This document shows, in pieces, positions 53,201-64,000 of a stretch of DNA of 64,000 bases. The position numbers and the translations under genes were made by a program. The stretch covers positions 434,001 through 498,000 of the forward strand of contig JAKJHU010000156.1 in assembly GCA_022316685.1 (NCBI GenBank), in the 5' to 3' direction. Below the pieces are notes generated by a model. The model was not told where the DNA came from and ran no database searches. It saw only the letters and a list, made by a program, of their open reading frames with translations. The DNA comes from Progne subis subis. Taxonomy: Eukaryota > Chordata > Aves > Passeriformes > Hirundinidae. The first letter of the stretch is position 1, and each line of letters opens with the position of its first letter.

Positions 53201-54774
53201 GATAAAGTAGGGAGGGAATAAGGAGATGAATTAGACAAAACTAAGTATGGAAGGGAATTTACAACAGGACCTTATATAGACACTGGAGCAGCAGGAGGTG
53301 CTGAAGAGATGTTACGAGATGTCCAGAGGATGGAATTGTCAGTTCTCTACCATTTGTCAAGAATTTTCATAGAGAATGCTTTTCCTCTGTCAAGTAAATG
53401 ATGATATAAAATGTTTTAGACTGTTAAAACACTTGAAAAAAAGAAAATAAGCCATGAATAGCGTAGGTGATACCTTCCAGCTTTGCAGCTGAAGAAAGCT
53501 GCTCTGTAAAACTTGTTTTATTTTGTCCACAGTGTTCTTGACCTAATCACAGAAGTATGTGTCACCCTAAACCTCACCGGCTTCAGAGTTTAACACATTC
53601 CTTACCCTGTCTCAGGATTGAGGAGCCAACTGCACAACCTGGGGCCTTGTGTTCATCTTCAGGTGCTCTTGGGCCTTCAAAAGGAGACAGAATCTCTCCA
53701 ACAGTCCTGATAGAGGTTCTGTTCTCTTGTCAATGAGCAGAACTCAGAAGAAAACAGGTCTGAAAAAGCTTTGGCCGTCTGAAGATGGAACAGGAAGTGA
53801 AATGGCTGGAGAATGCCAAGAGAGAGGATGAATTCCAACAGCTCCAGCAGGAATGGTTCCCTGCTGGCCAGCCTGTGACCTGTGCCTTACAGTATCATGG
53901 AAGAGCTTCCCATGTCTCCACATGGCTCTTGTGGAGCTCTGAAGTAATCCTGAGTGTGCTTCCACAGCCCTCTAATGTGCATGGAAGGAAGACAAAAGCC
54001 AATTTATTTCTAACATCCCTTCTCTCAGCGCCTCTAATGTTCCTGCTTCTGAATCAAAGGGAGGCATTCTTCAGGAAGATGCTAATAAATAGCTTTTCCT
54101 TGGGGGAAGAAGCATTTTCCCATCTCTACGAAATTTCTCTGTCCATGTGAAATTCAAATTTGTTAGCTTGCCCTATAAACAGCAACTCATTTAGAAACAA
54201 ATTACAAATATTAGATGGAGACAGTGAACTTGATAATGCAATGCTGCCACATCAGTTGTAGAATAATGCATCTTAATGAAGGCTTCCCATGTGAATAAAC
54301 CATTATATTTACAAGCTTTTCACAGTTAATGACCCAGAACTGGATAACGAAACTCACATTTTTAGTGTGGTCCTCTGTCAGCAAAAGTATACATATTAAT
54401 AATTGATGTTGCTGTAAAAATAGGACATAATATGAAGATTCCTGAGTTTGTGGGAAAATAGGACTACATGGTCCATTAACTTAAAAGGCTTATCTAATGT
54501 TTGATGGGCTTTGTCTTTAAAATCCTTGTTTAAATTAATAAGGCAAAATGGACATTTGTCTAAAAGAGAATTTTATTCCAACTCATCAGTCATGAGTGTG
54601 CTAATAAGATTCTCCTGCTCTGTTCTTTACTCGTTCCCCAAAAGAATTTAGGTTTTAAGGGAAGAGGACAATGCACCAGTAGAAGGGAGAAGGTATTTCC
54701 CACACCTCCCAGGTAAGTCAGTGGGATGAAGGACCGTGTGGGTGACAAGGTGACAAGAACCTCCCATTTGGAGA

Positions 54775-55142
54775 CAGGGTCAGGGAGCTGGGGATGTTCA
54801 GCCGGGAGAAGAGAAGGTTGTGTGGAAACCTCAGAGCCCCTTCCAGTGTCCGAAGGGGTTACATGGGACCTGGAGAGGGCCTGGAGTGACAGGACAAGGG
54901 GGAATGGCTTCAAACTGACAGAGTAGGTTTAGATTGGATTATCAGGAAGGAATTCTTCCCTGTGAGGGTGGGGAGGCCTGGAGCCCAGGGTGTGGCTGCC
55001 CCTGGACCCCTGGAAGTGTCCAAAGCCAGGTTGGATGGAGCCTGGAGCACCTTGGGCTAGTGGAAGGTGTCCCAGCCCATGGCAGAGGGTGGGACTGGAT
55101 GATCTCTAAAGCCCATTTCAACCAAAGCACTCCCTGATTCCA
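54775..55142 (+). mobile_element. CR1 LINE 3' fragment, about 370 bases
   Basis: Sense CR1: gctggggatgttcagccggg, gtgacaggacaagggggaat, ggcttcaaactgacagag, ttcttccctgtgagggtggg, gtggctgcccctggac, and the usual gtggaaggtgtcccagccca end. It is 5'-truncated and has no intact coding. Confidence 0.93.
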
Positions 55143-55319
55143 CAAAACTGTGTCCATTTTCCCTTCCCAACCCGGGACTTGGATTGCCCAGATCCCTTTC
55201 CTGGCTGGAAAGCCCTGCCTTAGTGCTGAGTCAGCTCTCCAGCAGAGCCTTTATTGTTCATTATAAAGCACTTGGAGGTGTGCAGGCTGGCTGAGCACAC
55301 TCGGGGCTGCTCTTCCTCA

Positions 55320-55339
55320 CAGAGGAGGAGGAGGAGGAG
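55320..55339. repeat. short (GAG)n repeat
   Basis: Six tandem GAG units on the plus strand. Confidence 0.85.
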
Positions 55340-55867
55340 GCCCTGCTGTGGAACTAACTGCTCCTCAATTGTTCCATTACGAGGGAAAGAGGCTTGGTGG
55401 CGGCGAAATAAATACATTTCATTTCACTCCACATCAGAAGGCTTACATCCCTATTATGCCTGAGAGGTAGATTTACTGCAGCTTTTATTGCTGGGTACTT
55501 AATTTAGGACAGCTTCTTGTCGTAGGCCTGGAACAGCAGAGCTGAAGCACATGCTCCGTGGTTTTATGGGGCTTCAGGAAATCTTCTGCCACAGCCAGCA
55601 TTGCCCGTAATTGTAAGGTTTCAAAAGATGGAAACGCTGCAGTTGTAGAGCATGTTCTTCAGTACATTTACAGTTCGCTTCTCCGGGGGAGAAGCTTTAT
55701 TCCCAAATATTTTTACAGCAAGTAGTTGTAATAGTCACTTATTTTAACCAGCAGGGAAAGTGAAATTATTTTTTATATACATTTGGATTACACAGGCATG
55801 TAGATTAAAATAATTTACTATCAGAGCAGCTGGGGTCTTGATCTTTACTTACAACCATTACTCTTCA

Positions 55868-55964
55868 GGTGGAAGGTGTCCCTGCCCATGGCAAGGGGTG
55901 GAATGAGATCATCTTTAAGATCTCTTCCAACGCAAATCATTCTGTGATTCTATGATACGATTCT
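55868..55964 (+). mobile_element. CR1 LINE 3' terminus
   Basis: Only the last 95 bases: gtggaaggtgtccctgccca, then tctcttccaacgcaaatcat and the terminal attctgtgattctatga repeats. Confidence 0.93.
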
Positions 55965-56092
55965 ACTGAATTTTGAACTGTGTTCCAAACTGCATTTAAA
56001 AGTCTGCTATAGGATTGAGCTATTTCCTTGCTTTTCCTCAACATAATCTGTCTGGCTGAGGGAAGAATAGATTTTAAAGAGGTCTCTTATCT

Positions 56093-56162
56093 TGTGAATC
56101 ATAAAATCAAGCAATGGTTTGGGTTGGAAGCACCTTAAAGCCCATCCAGTTCCAACCCCCCA
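56093..56162 (-). mobile_element. CR1 LINE 3' terminus
   Basis: An antisense remnant of 70 bases: gcaatggtttgggttggaag, caccttaaagcccatccag and ttccaaccccc. Confidence 0.88.
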
Positions 56163-57216
56163 AATGAAAATTGTATTAATAGAGGCTCCATGATACACAA
56201 ATGGTGATAGCCACATCAATTATATGGCTGAATTCCTAAATTAGGCACACAAAAAAAAAAGGAACAAGTAAGCAAAATATATTGCATTCATTAAAGCTTC
56301 CCTACTCTCTGACTCACTCCAATGGCTTTGCCAATTAAAGTAATTGTCATATGCGTTCAAACAAAGCATTTGTAGTAGGAGGCCTTGTTAAAAAAATACT
56401 GAAAATGGTTGGTTTAGAGATTTTTATAATACATATTTAGAAATGTATTTACATGTAACACCTTTTAGGAAGATAAAAGAAAATTTGAAGTGGACAAAAG
56501 GTTTACATTCAGGGCCAGATGAGTTTATATAATTCTGGTGATGTTTATTTCTGGTATGATACCTGGGCACGTTGCTGTACTTGGACTAAACATGGCAAGC
56601 GTGTTTTGGGCTCTGAAAGGCAGTGATTTCATTGTTAGTGCGACTGCAGCCAATGAAAGCCAAAATTATTTAGCATGCTTCTTTCTTCCCAGAGTCTTTC
56701 TGTTTCAAAAGTAAGCAGGCTTAAAATTTCTATTGAAAACAGGACAGATTAGTTATCGCTGCTGAGATGTGAAATAACAGAGGACTTTGTGCTGACATCC
56801 AGGCAAGCAAAAGTCATTTTAATCTTAAGCTTGGCAAAACCAGGTCTGATCTGCACCACTGCTGTAGCTGCCCCCTTTCAAGAGCTGATGAAATATTTTA
56901 AATTTCACTTGATGGAGTTTGTAGTTTGTTAAATCCTGTATAATATTTATTTAGCCATAGTCTATAATGTTTACACAGAAAGCTATTCTGGGAAATGCTG
57001 ATTTTTTTTATTTATTTTTTTTTTCCCCCCGACTGGATGAAATGAATTATATTTATCAGGAATTCAGAGAAGGAGGAATGTTTGGCAGACTGTTTTCTCA
57101 TATATAAATAAAGTGCTAACAAAAAAAATATGCCTAAATTAGGGTATGCTTAAAAGAGGTAAGAAGGAGAGAACAGCTTTTTATTTAACACCACACAGAT
57201 CCTTTCATGTGAAAAG

Positions 57217-57343
57217 GATCATGGAATGGTTTGGGTTGAAAGGACATCTTAAAGCTCATCTTGTTTCATCCCCTGCCAGGGCAGGGACACCTTCCACTAT
57301 CCCGGGTTGCTCCAAGCCCCATCCAGGCTGGCCTTGGATATGG
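57217..57343 (-). mobile_element. CR1 LINE 3' fragment
   Basis: atcatggaatggtttgggtt, cagggcagggacaccttcca and gctccaagccccatccaggc, the antisense CR1 3' end. Confidence 0.93.
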
Positions 57344-57576
57344 AGAAAGGAAGGATGTTGGAAATACCATGTAAGACAATCATAGAACAGCAGGTATTGC
57401 ACCACTGACTCTTTGGGAAGGGCTGGAATTTCAGCATTAGAGCTGTGTAAGTGTAAATTTGCAGCTGTGAGACCCTAAACTGGGGTTTGGATTCTCCTGC
57501 AATATCTTGGAAGTCCGATATTCCGAGAGATGTGGTTTTTTTCTGAGGCCCTTCACGAGCAGCTGAATCTGGTGTG

Positions 57577-57866
57577 GTGATGTGTGATGAGGAGAACCTG
57601 ATGCTCCAGCGAGAAGCCACAGTGGCTCTACGTGGCTCATGCATCCTGCTGAACTGTGTCCATTTGAGAGAAAGGACATAAAGAACCATGGGGCTTTGAC
57701 ATAAAGAACCAGGAGAATTTCTTAAGCCATGGAATGTTTACTTTTCTGAAGGGATTGGTTCCTGTGCTGCTGGGATTGCAGTTCCTCTGATGAAAATGGA
57801 AGGAGGGGCTGTTCTGAGTCAGCCCAGCCCAGGGCGAAAAGGCTTGGGGTAAAAATGTATCAGAGC
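57577..57866 (+). repeat. unclassified direct repeat, copy 1
   Basis: It shares ordered blocks with 62566-62823 in the same orientation: tgatgtgtgatgagga, gaagccacagtggct, cctgctgaact, tccatttgag, accatggggcttt, tggaatgtt, gtgctgctgggat, tgaaaatggaaggaggggct and ctctgagtcag-type ends, with small indels between. It resembles no CR1 segment I know. It may be an old interspersed repeat or a local duplication. Confidence 0.8.
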
Positions 57867-58956
57867 ACTGCAGGTGGAGAGAGGGGCTTGTCTTTCTGTA
57901 TTCTTTTTTTCCTGGATTCCTCTCATTCCTGCTCAGCAGGTTTAGGGAAGGTAGCTTGATCCACTCTGGGTGGTGCAGAAACAACAAAATTCTCAGGAGG
58001 TTCAACAACAACTTTTACTTGCCAGCGTTGGAACATCCTGACAAAGTAAGGCAGGTGCAAACTTTAACTTCTGTAGACAACAGAGGACTTAGCAAAGCAT
58101 TGACTGGAAATTTTTGGTCTGGCTTCCAGAATATTTTGAGAAGAAGGCAGAACTGGACCTGGAGCAGTGGCCAGCACAGAGGAGGCATCACCTCCCCGCT
58201 CCTGCTGGCCACATTAGTCCTGTGACAGGCCAGGTGCCCTTGGCCATCTGGGTTCATGCTGGCTCCCTGTTCTTCCCACCTAACTACTTTAAGCCAACTG
58301 TTTCTCCAGTCCCCAACATCCTCCTACCCTCTCATAAATCAGTCTGATGGCAAACTGCTTATCCTAACGTTGTAGGTTAAACCCAGCCTTTCCTCTTTCC
58401 AGCAGCCTGTGCTCTGAGATTATAAGCATAACTTCCTGCAGGAGAGTGCTGAGGGTGGATCCAGGACCAGAGACACAGCAGTTGCCAAAAGCCAGGTCAC
58501 ACACCCAGCTGCGCTCAGCTCTGCAGCAAAATTAAACAATCATAACCTTTTAGTGACAGGGAATCTATAAATGCCAGAAGAACAGAGCAGTTTAAAAACC
58601 TGGTGCGTTAAATGGAGCTGGGATGGTAAAACAGAGCAAGGAAATGCGGCTTTGCTTAGGCATCACGTGTGTTTTCAGACAGCTCCATGTGTTTTCTTGC
58701 CACATCAGTGTGGTTTAAACACAACCCAGTGCCTGGAGCAGTGGCTCTGGTGGTCGTACTGGAGCTGGCAGTAAATAGCCCTGTGGCAGGAATGTGAGGA
58801 AGATCAGGAAGCAGCTCAGGATACAGTTATCAAGATATATGTGCTCTTAGGAGGCTTGCTTCTCTTCACAAATTAAACTGGGACTGCAAAGTGTGATTTA
58901 TCAGGGCTTTGGAGAACGTGTGCTGAGCGAATCATGCTGTTTCTGCAATTAGGCTT

Positions 58957-58982
58957 TAATAAATAATAATAATAATAATAAT
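58957..58982. repeat. (AAT)n microsatellite
   Basis: About seven tandem AAT units, plus strand. Confidence 0.95.
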
Positions 58983-60925
58983 GAGGCTTTACTTTTGAGC
59001 CAAGAAAAATCTACCATAGGCTTGCTCTCTGTCATCAGGCAAAAGATGAAATAGAATCGAATTCCAGAAAAGATACATAAATTTTTTGTGAAGCAAGGAG
59101 AGAGTAAAGAAAATAACACTGAATTAAGCAGAAGACTGGGCAGTTCTTGGATTCGACACTTATTTTCCTATTTTGTAGGCCAGCACAAAATTTTCCCAGA
59201 AATCTTTTACACAGAACTTCAAATGGATCAGCTCTTTGTGCAAAGCAGTCTTTGTCTAAAAGTAACACAGACTTTTTTTTTAAAAGCCCTAATTATAAGA
59301 GAAATTATATTTATTGCAACAAAAGTTGAGTCTCCTTTGGGATGGACTTGGAGTAATGGATGGTTGGGTCTTCTAATTTATCTAAGTCGTGCAGCATTAG
59401 AAAAGCAAATTCAACATATTTACACATGACTGATCTGTGGTCATTTTTTAGAGGGCTGACATGATCATACATCAAAGGGACTTGACCTTTGGAGCTCCCT
59501 GCCTATCTATCAGTGGGAACCAATGTGTGCTTCCTTTGGAGACCAGGGAAGGGAATGCAGCATGGAAAGGAAAAGGCAATAGAAAACCCCTGGAAAGATG
59601 AACGGATTTTTTCTTTTTTTAAATTTTATTAAGAGTTACCAATTTTTTTCCCCCCACATGCTTTGATTATAAACTTGATAAAGAGCAATGAGTCAGAGTG
59701 CAGAGGAGCAAACATCAATTCTCTTGCTTTTAAATGGAGGTCAGGAACTGAATGCACTCGATGTGTTTGGTTTTAATTCCCTTCATCCCTCTGATGATAT
59801 AGATTACATTATGCTCCCCATAAACCAGGCTGTTCACATCCTAATTACCAGTTCCTCCCACAGTGGCCACCATGAAATGAGGGCTTGGCTGTGAACCCTC
59901 AGATAACTGATGCCAGATTTAGATTTCCTTCCTAAGGACTCGACAGAAACGTCATGGGATTTGACAGGAAACAATCCCTTGTTCTGCAAAAGGTGCCATT
60001 TCTAACTCATTTTCAGTACATCCCAAGCATTCGGGTCTGCTCTAGTTAAAATCTCAGGGAATTTTGTTTTAAACAGAGAGAGAATTGGCACCAAGGTTCT
60101 GTTAGCAGCTAGAGAGCAGCAGATACTAAAGGCAGTAATCCCTAAGATGTTGCCTGTATTTAACATGGCAAAGCTTAGGCAAATGTACATTTTCCTTCCT
60201 AAAGGTAAGGTATTAATGTTATTTTTAACTGATGTGAGATGTATTCTCTAGGCACAATCAGTTTTCAGAACCCTATGAAGCAGCTAAGGGCAATTTCATT
60301 GCTGGGCAAGAAAATCCCCCAAGCTGCCTGGGAAAAGCAGAAAGCATGTTTTAAATCAAAACTAAATTATTAGTTTATAAATTGATCACTTAAGAACTGT
60401 AGAACATGGAAGCATAAATAAACTTAACAAATGCAGAGCTGTGCTGAATGTTTCTGTGATGTGCTGCTGCTTCAGAAGAACTTTACTAGAGCTTGGTACA
60501 AGGGCTGTGCTACTGCAGCTGGACTTGGGTGAGGCTTGACACCTGTTAGTGCCACCAAAAACTTGCGGGGGGGGGCAAAAAATGTCAACAATAAAGAATT
60601 TCTCTTATTTTTGGGGTGTTTGTTGCAAGGAAGGGGATGGGAGGAACAGATTCCTTGTGGAAAGGGTGCTTTAACTTTCTTCTTTCACTCCTGTGCAATT
60701 TAACTGGCCATAGGCAGATGTTCACTTCCCTGTACCTCTGCAGTGTGATGTGAGGAAGATTTTGATGGTTCTTACATGGACTTAGAGAATATTGATGGAT
60801 TAATATTCCAGTTCTTAAGTTTCTCTTCCCTGCTCTTGACATACACAGGCAGTGGCTTGCAAAGCAGTGGGAGAAGGGGATTTTGCTTCTTCAGTTTAAT
60901 TTTAGGAAGAATTAATTATTTTAGC

Positions 60926-61112
60926 CCACCGTAAGGGCTGTCAAGCATTGGAACAGGCTGCCCAGTCAAGTGGTAGATTCACTATCCCTGGAAGTGTTCA
61001 AAAAATGTGTCAGGTGGCACCTGGGGACATGGGTTAGGGGTGGGCTTGGCAGTGCTGGGTTAATGCTTGGACTTGATGATTTTAGGGGGCTTTTCCAACC
61101 TTCATGAATTCT
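60926..61112 (+). mobile_element. CR1 LINE 3' fragment, divergent subfamily
   Basis: cattggaacaggctgcccag, tccctggaagtgttcaaa, gggacatgggttaggggtgg and ggcttttccaacctt, sense orientation. It has the same GACATGG-type 3' end as the fragment at 6873. It ends about 365 bases from the donor of the 61549-61478 exon. Confidence 0.88.
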
Positions 61113-61477
61113 ACTCCAGACATAAGGCAGCTCACCAGTCTTGAAATCATGACTGAAAAGCTGAGTAATAAAAATTTCCTTGCTGATCATGCCTAGGTCA
61201 AATTCCCTGGAAACCCAGGGCACATTCTCCACAGCCAGTTTCCACATCTGCCACACACATTGGAGAATGTATAGACAGCACAAACCCATTCAGCAGAAGA
61301 CAAATTGTGCTACTCCTGTGCCATTTATCATTTCAGTTGAGTTCTGTATTCCTTGGAGACTCCTTTTAAAATAGGAGGAATCGTAGAAATTAATTTCTCC
61401 TCTTGGGCTGCATTATAAAAGCCTGAAGAACAAACAGAATGTGGCATTTTATGTTCTCGAGGCTCAGCCCCACTTAC

Positions 61478-61549
61478 CATGCCCAGAAATATCATTTCCT
61501 CCTCTCTCAGTTTCTCTGTTTTCTTGCGCTGGCTGTACCCACGCCAAAC
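61478..61549 (-). CDS. IQCA1: IQCA1 exon: completes the IQ motif (residues 63-86)
   Basis: This exon of 72 bases encodes 24 residues, VWRGYSQRKKTEK followed by LREEEMIFLGM. Joined to the previous exon it gives IQKVWRGYSQRK, which fits the IQ consensus IQxxxRGxxx[RK]. The EEEMIFLGM tail is also characteristic of IQCA1. The acceptor is caatccag/GTT and the donor is GGCATG/gtaagt. Both ends are phase 0, so this exon can be skipped without a frameshift. Confidence 0.95.
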
Positions 61550-62269
61550 CTGGATTGTAAACAAAACTCTAATGAGATAAATGGGCCTTGGTACAGCTTC
61601 CTTTTCTGGGGCAGACACAGGAAAAAACAAATAGAGGAAGGAAAGGCACAATATACAATTGAAACTATTGCTTTTTAACAGGTTGCCATCTGCTATTTTT
61701 TTTTTTTTTTTTAAACAAATTCTGAGGTTTGTTATCCCCTCATGCTGCTCTGGGTGGCTTCTAAAAGCTGTCACTGCTTCACGAAGCTTAGACAGAAGAT
61801 TTAGGCTGAGCTCCTGCTCTCATCAGGCTGAATTGTCTGAATTATTCATGTGCAAGAACTCTTTGTGGAATTTAGCACTGACCTCCCTCTGTCCTTTTTT
61901 CTAGATATGGAATGAACCCTTCCCCTGGAGATCACTGAAAAAGGCATGAATTCAGAGACGCATCGAATTCCAAGCAGAGGCCAGAAAGAGCAACTGAGGT
62001 CATAAAAACCAGAATGGAAAAACAACATGTAAGTTGCAAAGTCATCCTGCATTGCCAGTGCAGGACTGGTTCCATTGATCTTACATCTAGGGTCCCGTCT
62101 CATTTTTTAAAGAGGTTTAAATGATGTATTTCACCTTGCTGGACAGCCTAAAAAGGATCATTTCAGAAAGCTTCCCATCCTGTGAGCCGTGTTTCTGTCT
62201 ACAGCTGCTCTCCTGACCAAAACACTGTCATTTGGCTTTGCCAGATTTGTTGCTACACAAGAAACTCAC
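61550..62269. other. IQCA1 intron, 0.7 kb
   Basis: Short intron splitting the IQ motif between the 62455-62270 and 61549-61478 exons. It contains a T run (61696-61713) and no other recognisable element. Confidence 0.85.
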
Positions 62270-62455
62270 CTTTTGAATGCAAGTGGCAGCATCATCTGGA
62301 CTTTTACCGGTCACTTGCTTCTCTTTTTGACTTTGTCTTTTCTCCTCGAGGTAAATTCTCTTCATGAACGCTGCTCGAGCGCGGCCCTGGCGAGCCCGTT
62401 CTGCCACCTGGATCACTTTAATGCCTTCTTCAAGTGTCATGGCCGTGACAGGTTC
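62270..62455 (-). CDS. IQCA1: IQCA1 exon: basic helix and first half of IQ motif (residues 1-62)
   Basis: This exon of 186 bases encodes 62 residues. It opens with EPVTAMTLEEGIKVIQVAERA and runs through a very basic helix (ARQGRARAAFMKR) and a Lys/Gln-rich stretch to DDAATCIQK. The acceptor is a pyrimidine-rich tract ending gaag before GAA. The donor is aaaag/gtgagt. Both boundaries are phase 0. The MTxEEGIxxIQVAERARQGR block is the strongest match to IQCA1 in the window. The closing IQK is the first half of an IQ motif finished by the next exon, the usual calmodulin or light-chain binding element. The acceptor could lie a few codons further upstream. Confidence 0.95.
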
Positions 62456-64000
62456 CTTCAACAGCACAGCCACAAAAAGGAACGAACAAAGGGAAGTTAT
62501 GTTTTGTTAATTGCCCGCCTCAGGTAGAAAACAATATCTTAGGAAACAAAGAGCAGGGACTCCTGTTGATGTGTGATGAGGAAAACCTGCTTCGCTGGGA
62601 AGCCACAGTGGCTCGTGCAGTCCTGCTGAACTGGATCCATTTGAGCAAAAAGACGCAACCATGGGGCTTTGTCCTTCTAAAAGGAGATTTTCTCAGGCTG
62701 TGGAATGTTTTCCTTGCCTTTTCTGAAGAGAGTGTTTCGGGATGTGCTGCTGGGATCGCAGTTCTTTCAGTGAAAATGGAAGGAGGGGCTGCTCTGAGTC
62801 AGAGGGGAAAAATGGATCAGAACAAAAGGTTCTCACTCCTGAGAACCCCCATGCTCCCCACAGAAAAGCCGAATTAGTGTCCTTTCTTGAGTGTCCTCCC
62901 AACTGGAGGCAGCTCATATTTAATTACTATATAGATATTGGGTGGCAATTACTTTCGGCAGGGGTTTCTAGGACAGAATTACATAGAATGGATTTCCTGA
63001 ACAGAATCACACAAACGATGTGCAGAGCAGATTCCTGAGATGAACTCCACTGGTTCTGATTTATGTTGGACTGCTCCTAACAGCTCTGCCATGGCCACTG
63101 GAGATTTCCAGCTGGTTTCACAGCAGCCAGGATTTCCTGAGAGGATGAGGTGCAGAAGTGCTGACAACCCTGCAGCAATCCCAGTGGTGAGGGAGCTGGA
63201 AGTGCAGCACAGGACACTGGATTTACACCGGGTGAGGTTGTTCCATTGCTGTTTCTTGAATCCTCTGTAGCAGCCTGCCAAGGGAGAGTTGGACCCTGCC
63301 AGAGCACAGGTGCTCTGCCTGAGCTGGCTGCTCCCTGGACAACCTCATCCCTAATGGATGCCATGCTGGAAAGGGGCAAGAGCAGAACTCTGGGAAGCAA
63401 AAAGGCTCCAGATTAAACTGTGCTGAAACAGGATCTCCCCAGAGCAACAGGCGAGCAGAGAGCTCACCCAGAGCTGTCCTGTAGCCCAGCAAAGCTTCTA
63501 GCAAGGAAGCCTGTGCTCTGTCTCTGCAGTCTGCCTGGAGCTGTTTCCATCCCTGGGGACTTTCCCTCTGTTATTTTGTGGGATCAACAGGCACAATCAC
63601 TGCTGCAGAATTCAGGGCAGCAGTGTGACTAAGTGGGCCATCAGCACTGTCTCTTATGGCTACAACATCCATGAATCCAAGTTATCCAGGCATGTAGGCA
63701 CAGTTGTTTACTTCCAGGGGTCGACATGCCACTCCCAAAAGGTCAAAAGTATATCAAATCCAGAGCAGCCTTCACTGCAGCGCTGGTGTACTTGTCTGTA
63801 ATGACTTTTGCTCTGCCAAAACTCAATTTTCTGCTCCTTGCAGCAGCTGCAGCTCTGTAGCTGCACGGGGGAAGCTGCACTCCTTGTTCAGAGGTTATAA
63901 ACAAGTGAATGCCAACAGTTGTGCTGACCTGAACTCCAAGTTCTGCCCGCTCCAGTGAGGAATCCTGGGCCAGGACAGCTTGGTTTCAGTAGCACTAATT
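62456..64000. other. IQCA1 intron (partial), right edge
   Basis: This stretch lies upstream of the 62455-62270 exon. It contains the second copy of the unclassified repeat (62566-62823). I could not recognise any N-terminal IQCA1 exon on the minus strand here, so the preceding exon is probably beyond 64000. Confidence 0.6.
62566..62823 (+). repeat. unclassified direct repeat, copy 2
   Basis: Partner of 57577-57866, same orientation, about 5 kb apart. This copy carries a 103-codon plus-strand open frame (62566-62877). In copy 1 the corresponding frame is shifted and stopped, so I do not call it a gene. Confidence 0.8.

Larger units (their letters stand above)
49715..61477. other. IQCA1 intron, 11.8 kb
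   Basis: Intron between the 61549-61478 and 49714-49542 exons. It holds CR1 fragments (54775, 55868, 56093, 57217, 60926), A and T runs, a GAG repeat (55320), an AAT microsatellite (58957) and the first copy of an unrecognised direct repeat (57577-57866). Long AT-rich stretches at 54160-54560 and 56220-57130 carry many homeodomain-type TAAT/ATTA words. I could not find an additional exon. Confidence 0.65.

Noticed and set aside
62566..62877. 103-codon plus-strand open frame as a possible small gene
   Set aside because: It lies in the repeated segment, and the other copy (57577-57866) breaks the frame, so coding constraint is not supported.
62880..64000. Search for N-terminal IQCA1 exons
   Set aside because: No minus-strand frame with matching sequence and usable splice sites was found.

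Overview
The window is vertebrate nuclear DNA, almost certainly from a bird. There is no bacterial-style gene packing. Short coding exons sit in long introns, and essentially all the recognisable interspersed repeats are 3' fragments of CR1 LINEs, the dominant avian retroposon. I saw no Alu, L1 or similar mammalian SINE/LINE. Songbird versus other bird cannot be settled by eye.

I can support one protein-coding gene. It is a partial copy of IQCA1 (DRC11), the IQ-motif and AAA-domain subunit of the nexin-dynein regulatory complex of motile cilia, on the minus strand. I placed eleven internal exons by hand from splice sites, reading phase and similarity to the remembered vertebrate protein. In transcript order they are 62455-62270, 61549-61478, 49714-49542, 27794-27710, 22486-22382, 18741-18666, 13343-13237, 13022-12930, 6610-6549, 4331-4249 and 1883-1776. 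All ten junctions join in phase with no stop, giving 1150 coding bases (383 codons plus one base). The N-terminal exons lie beyond position 64000. The exons for the AAA ATPase half lie before position 1. Residue numbers below count from the first codon of the 62455-62270 exon.

Layout from right to left: an exon pair carrying the basic helix and IQ motif (61.5-62.5 kb); an 11.8-kb intron; the conserved GPxIKETLQDQ exon (49.6 kb); a 21.7-kb intron; then eight exons covering the charged linker and the approach to the AAA domain (27.8 to 1.8 kb). Introns hold at least sixteen CR1 fragments in both orientations, homopolymer and microsatellite tracts, and a pair of direct repeats (57.6 and 62.6 kb) of a sequence I do not recognise. 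The repeats bracket the IQ-motif exons. A CpG-rich patch abuts the last exon at 1.84-2.06 kb. No second gene, RNA gene or CRISPR array was found, and nothing here demonstrates a previously undescribed system.
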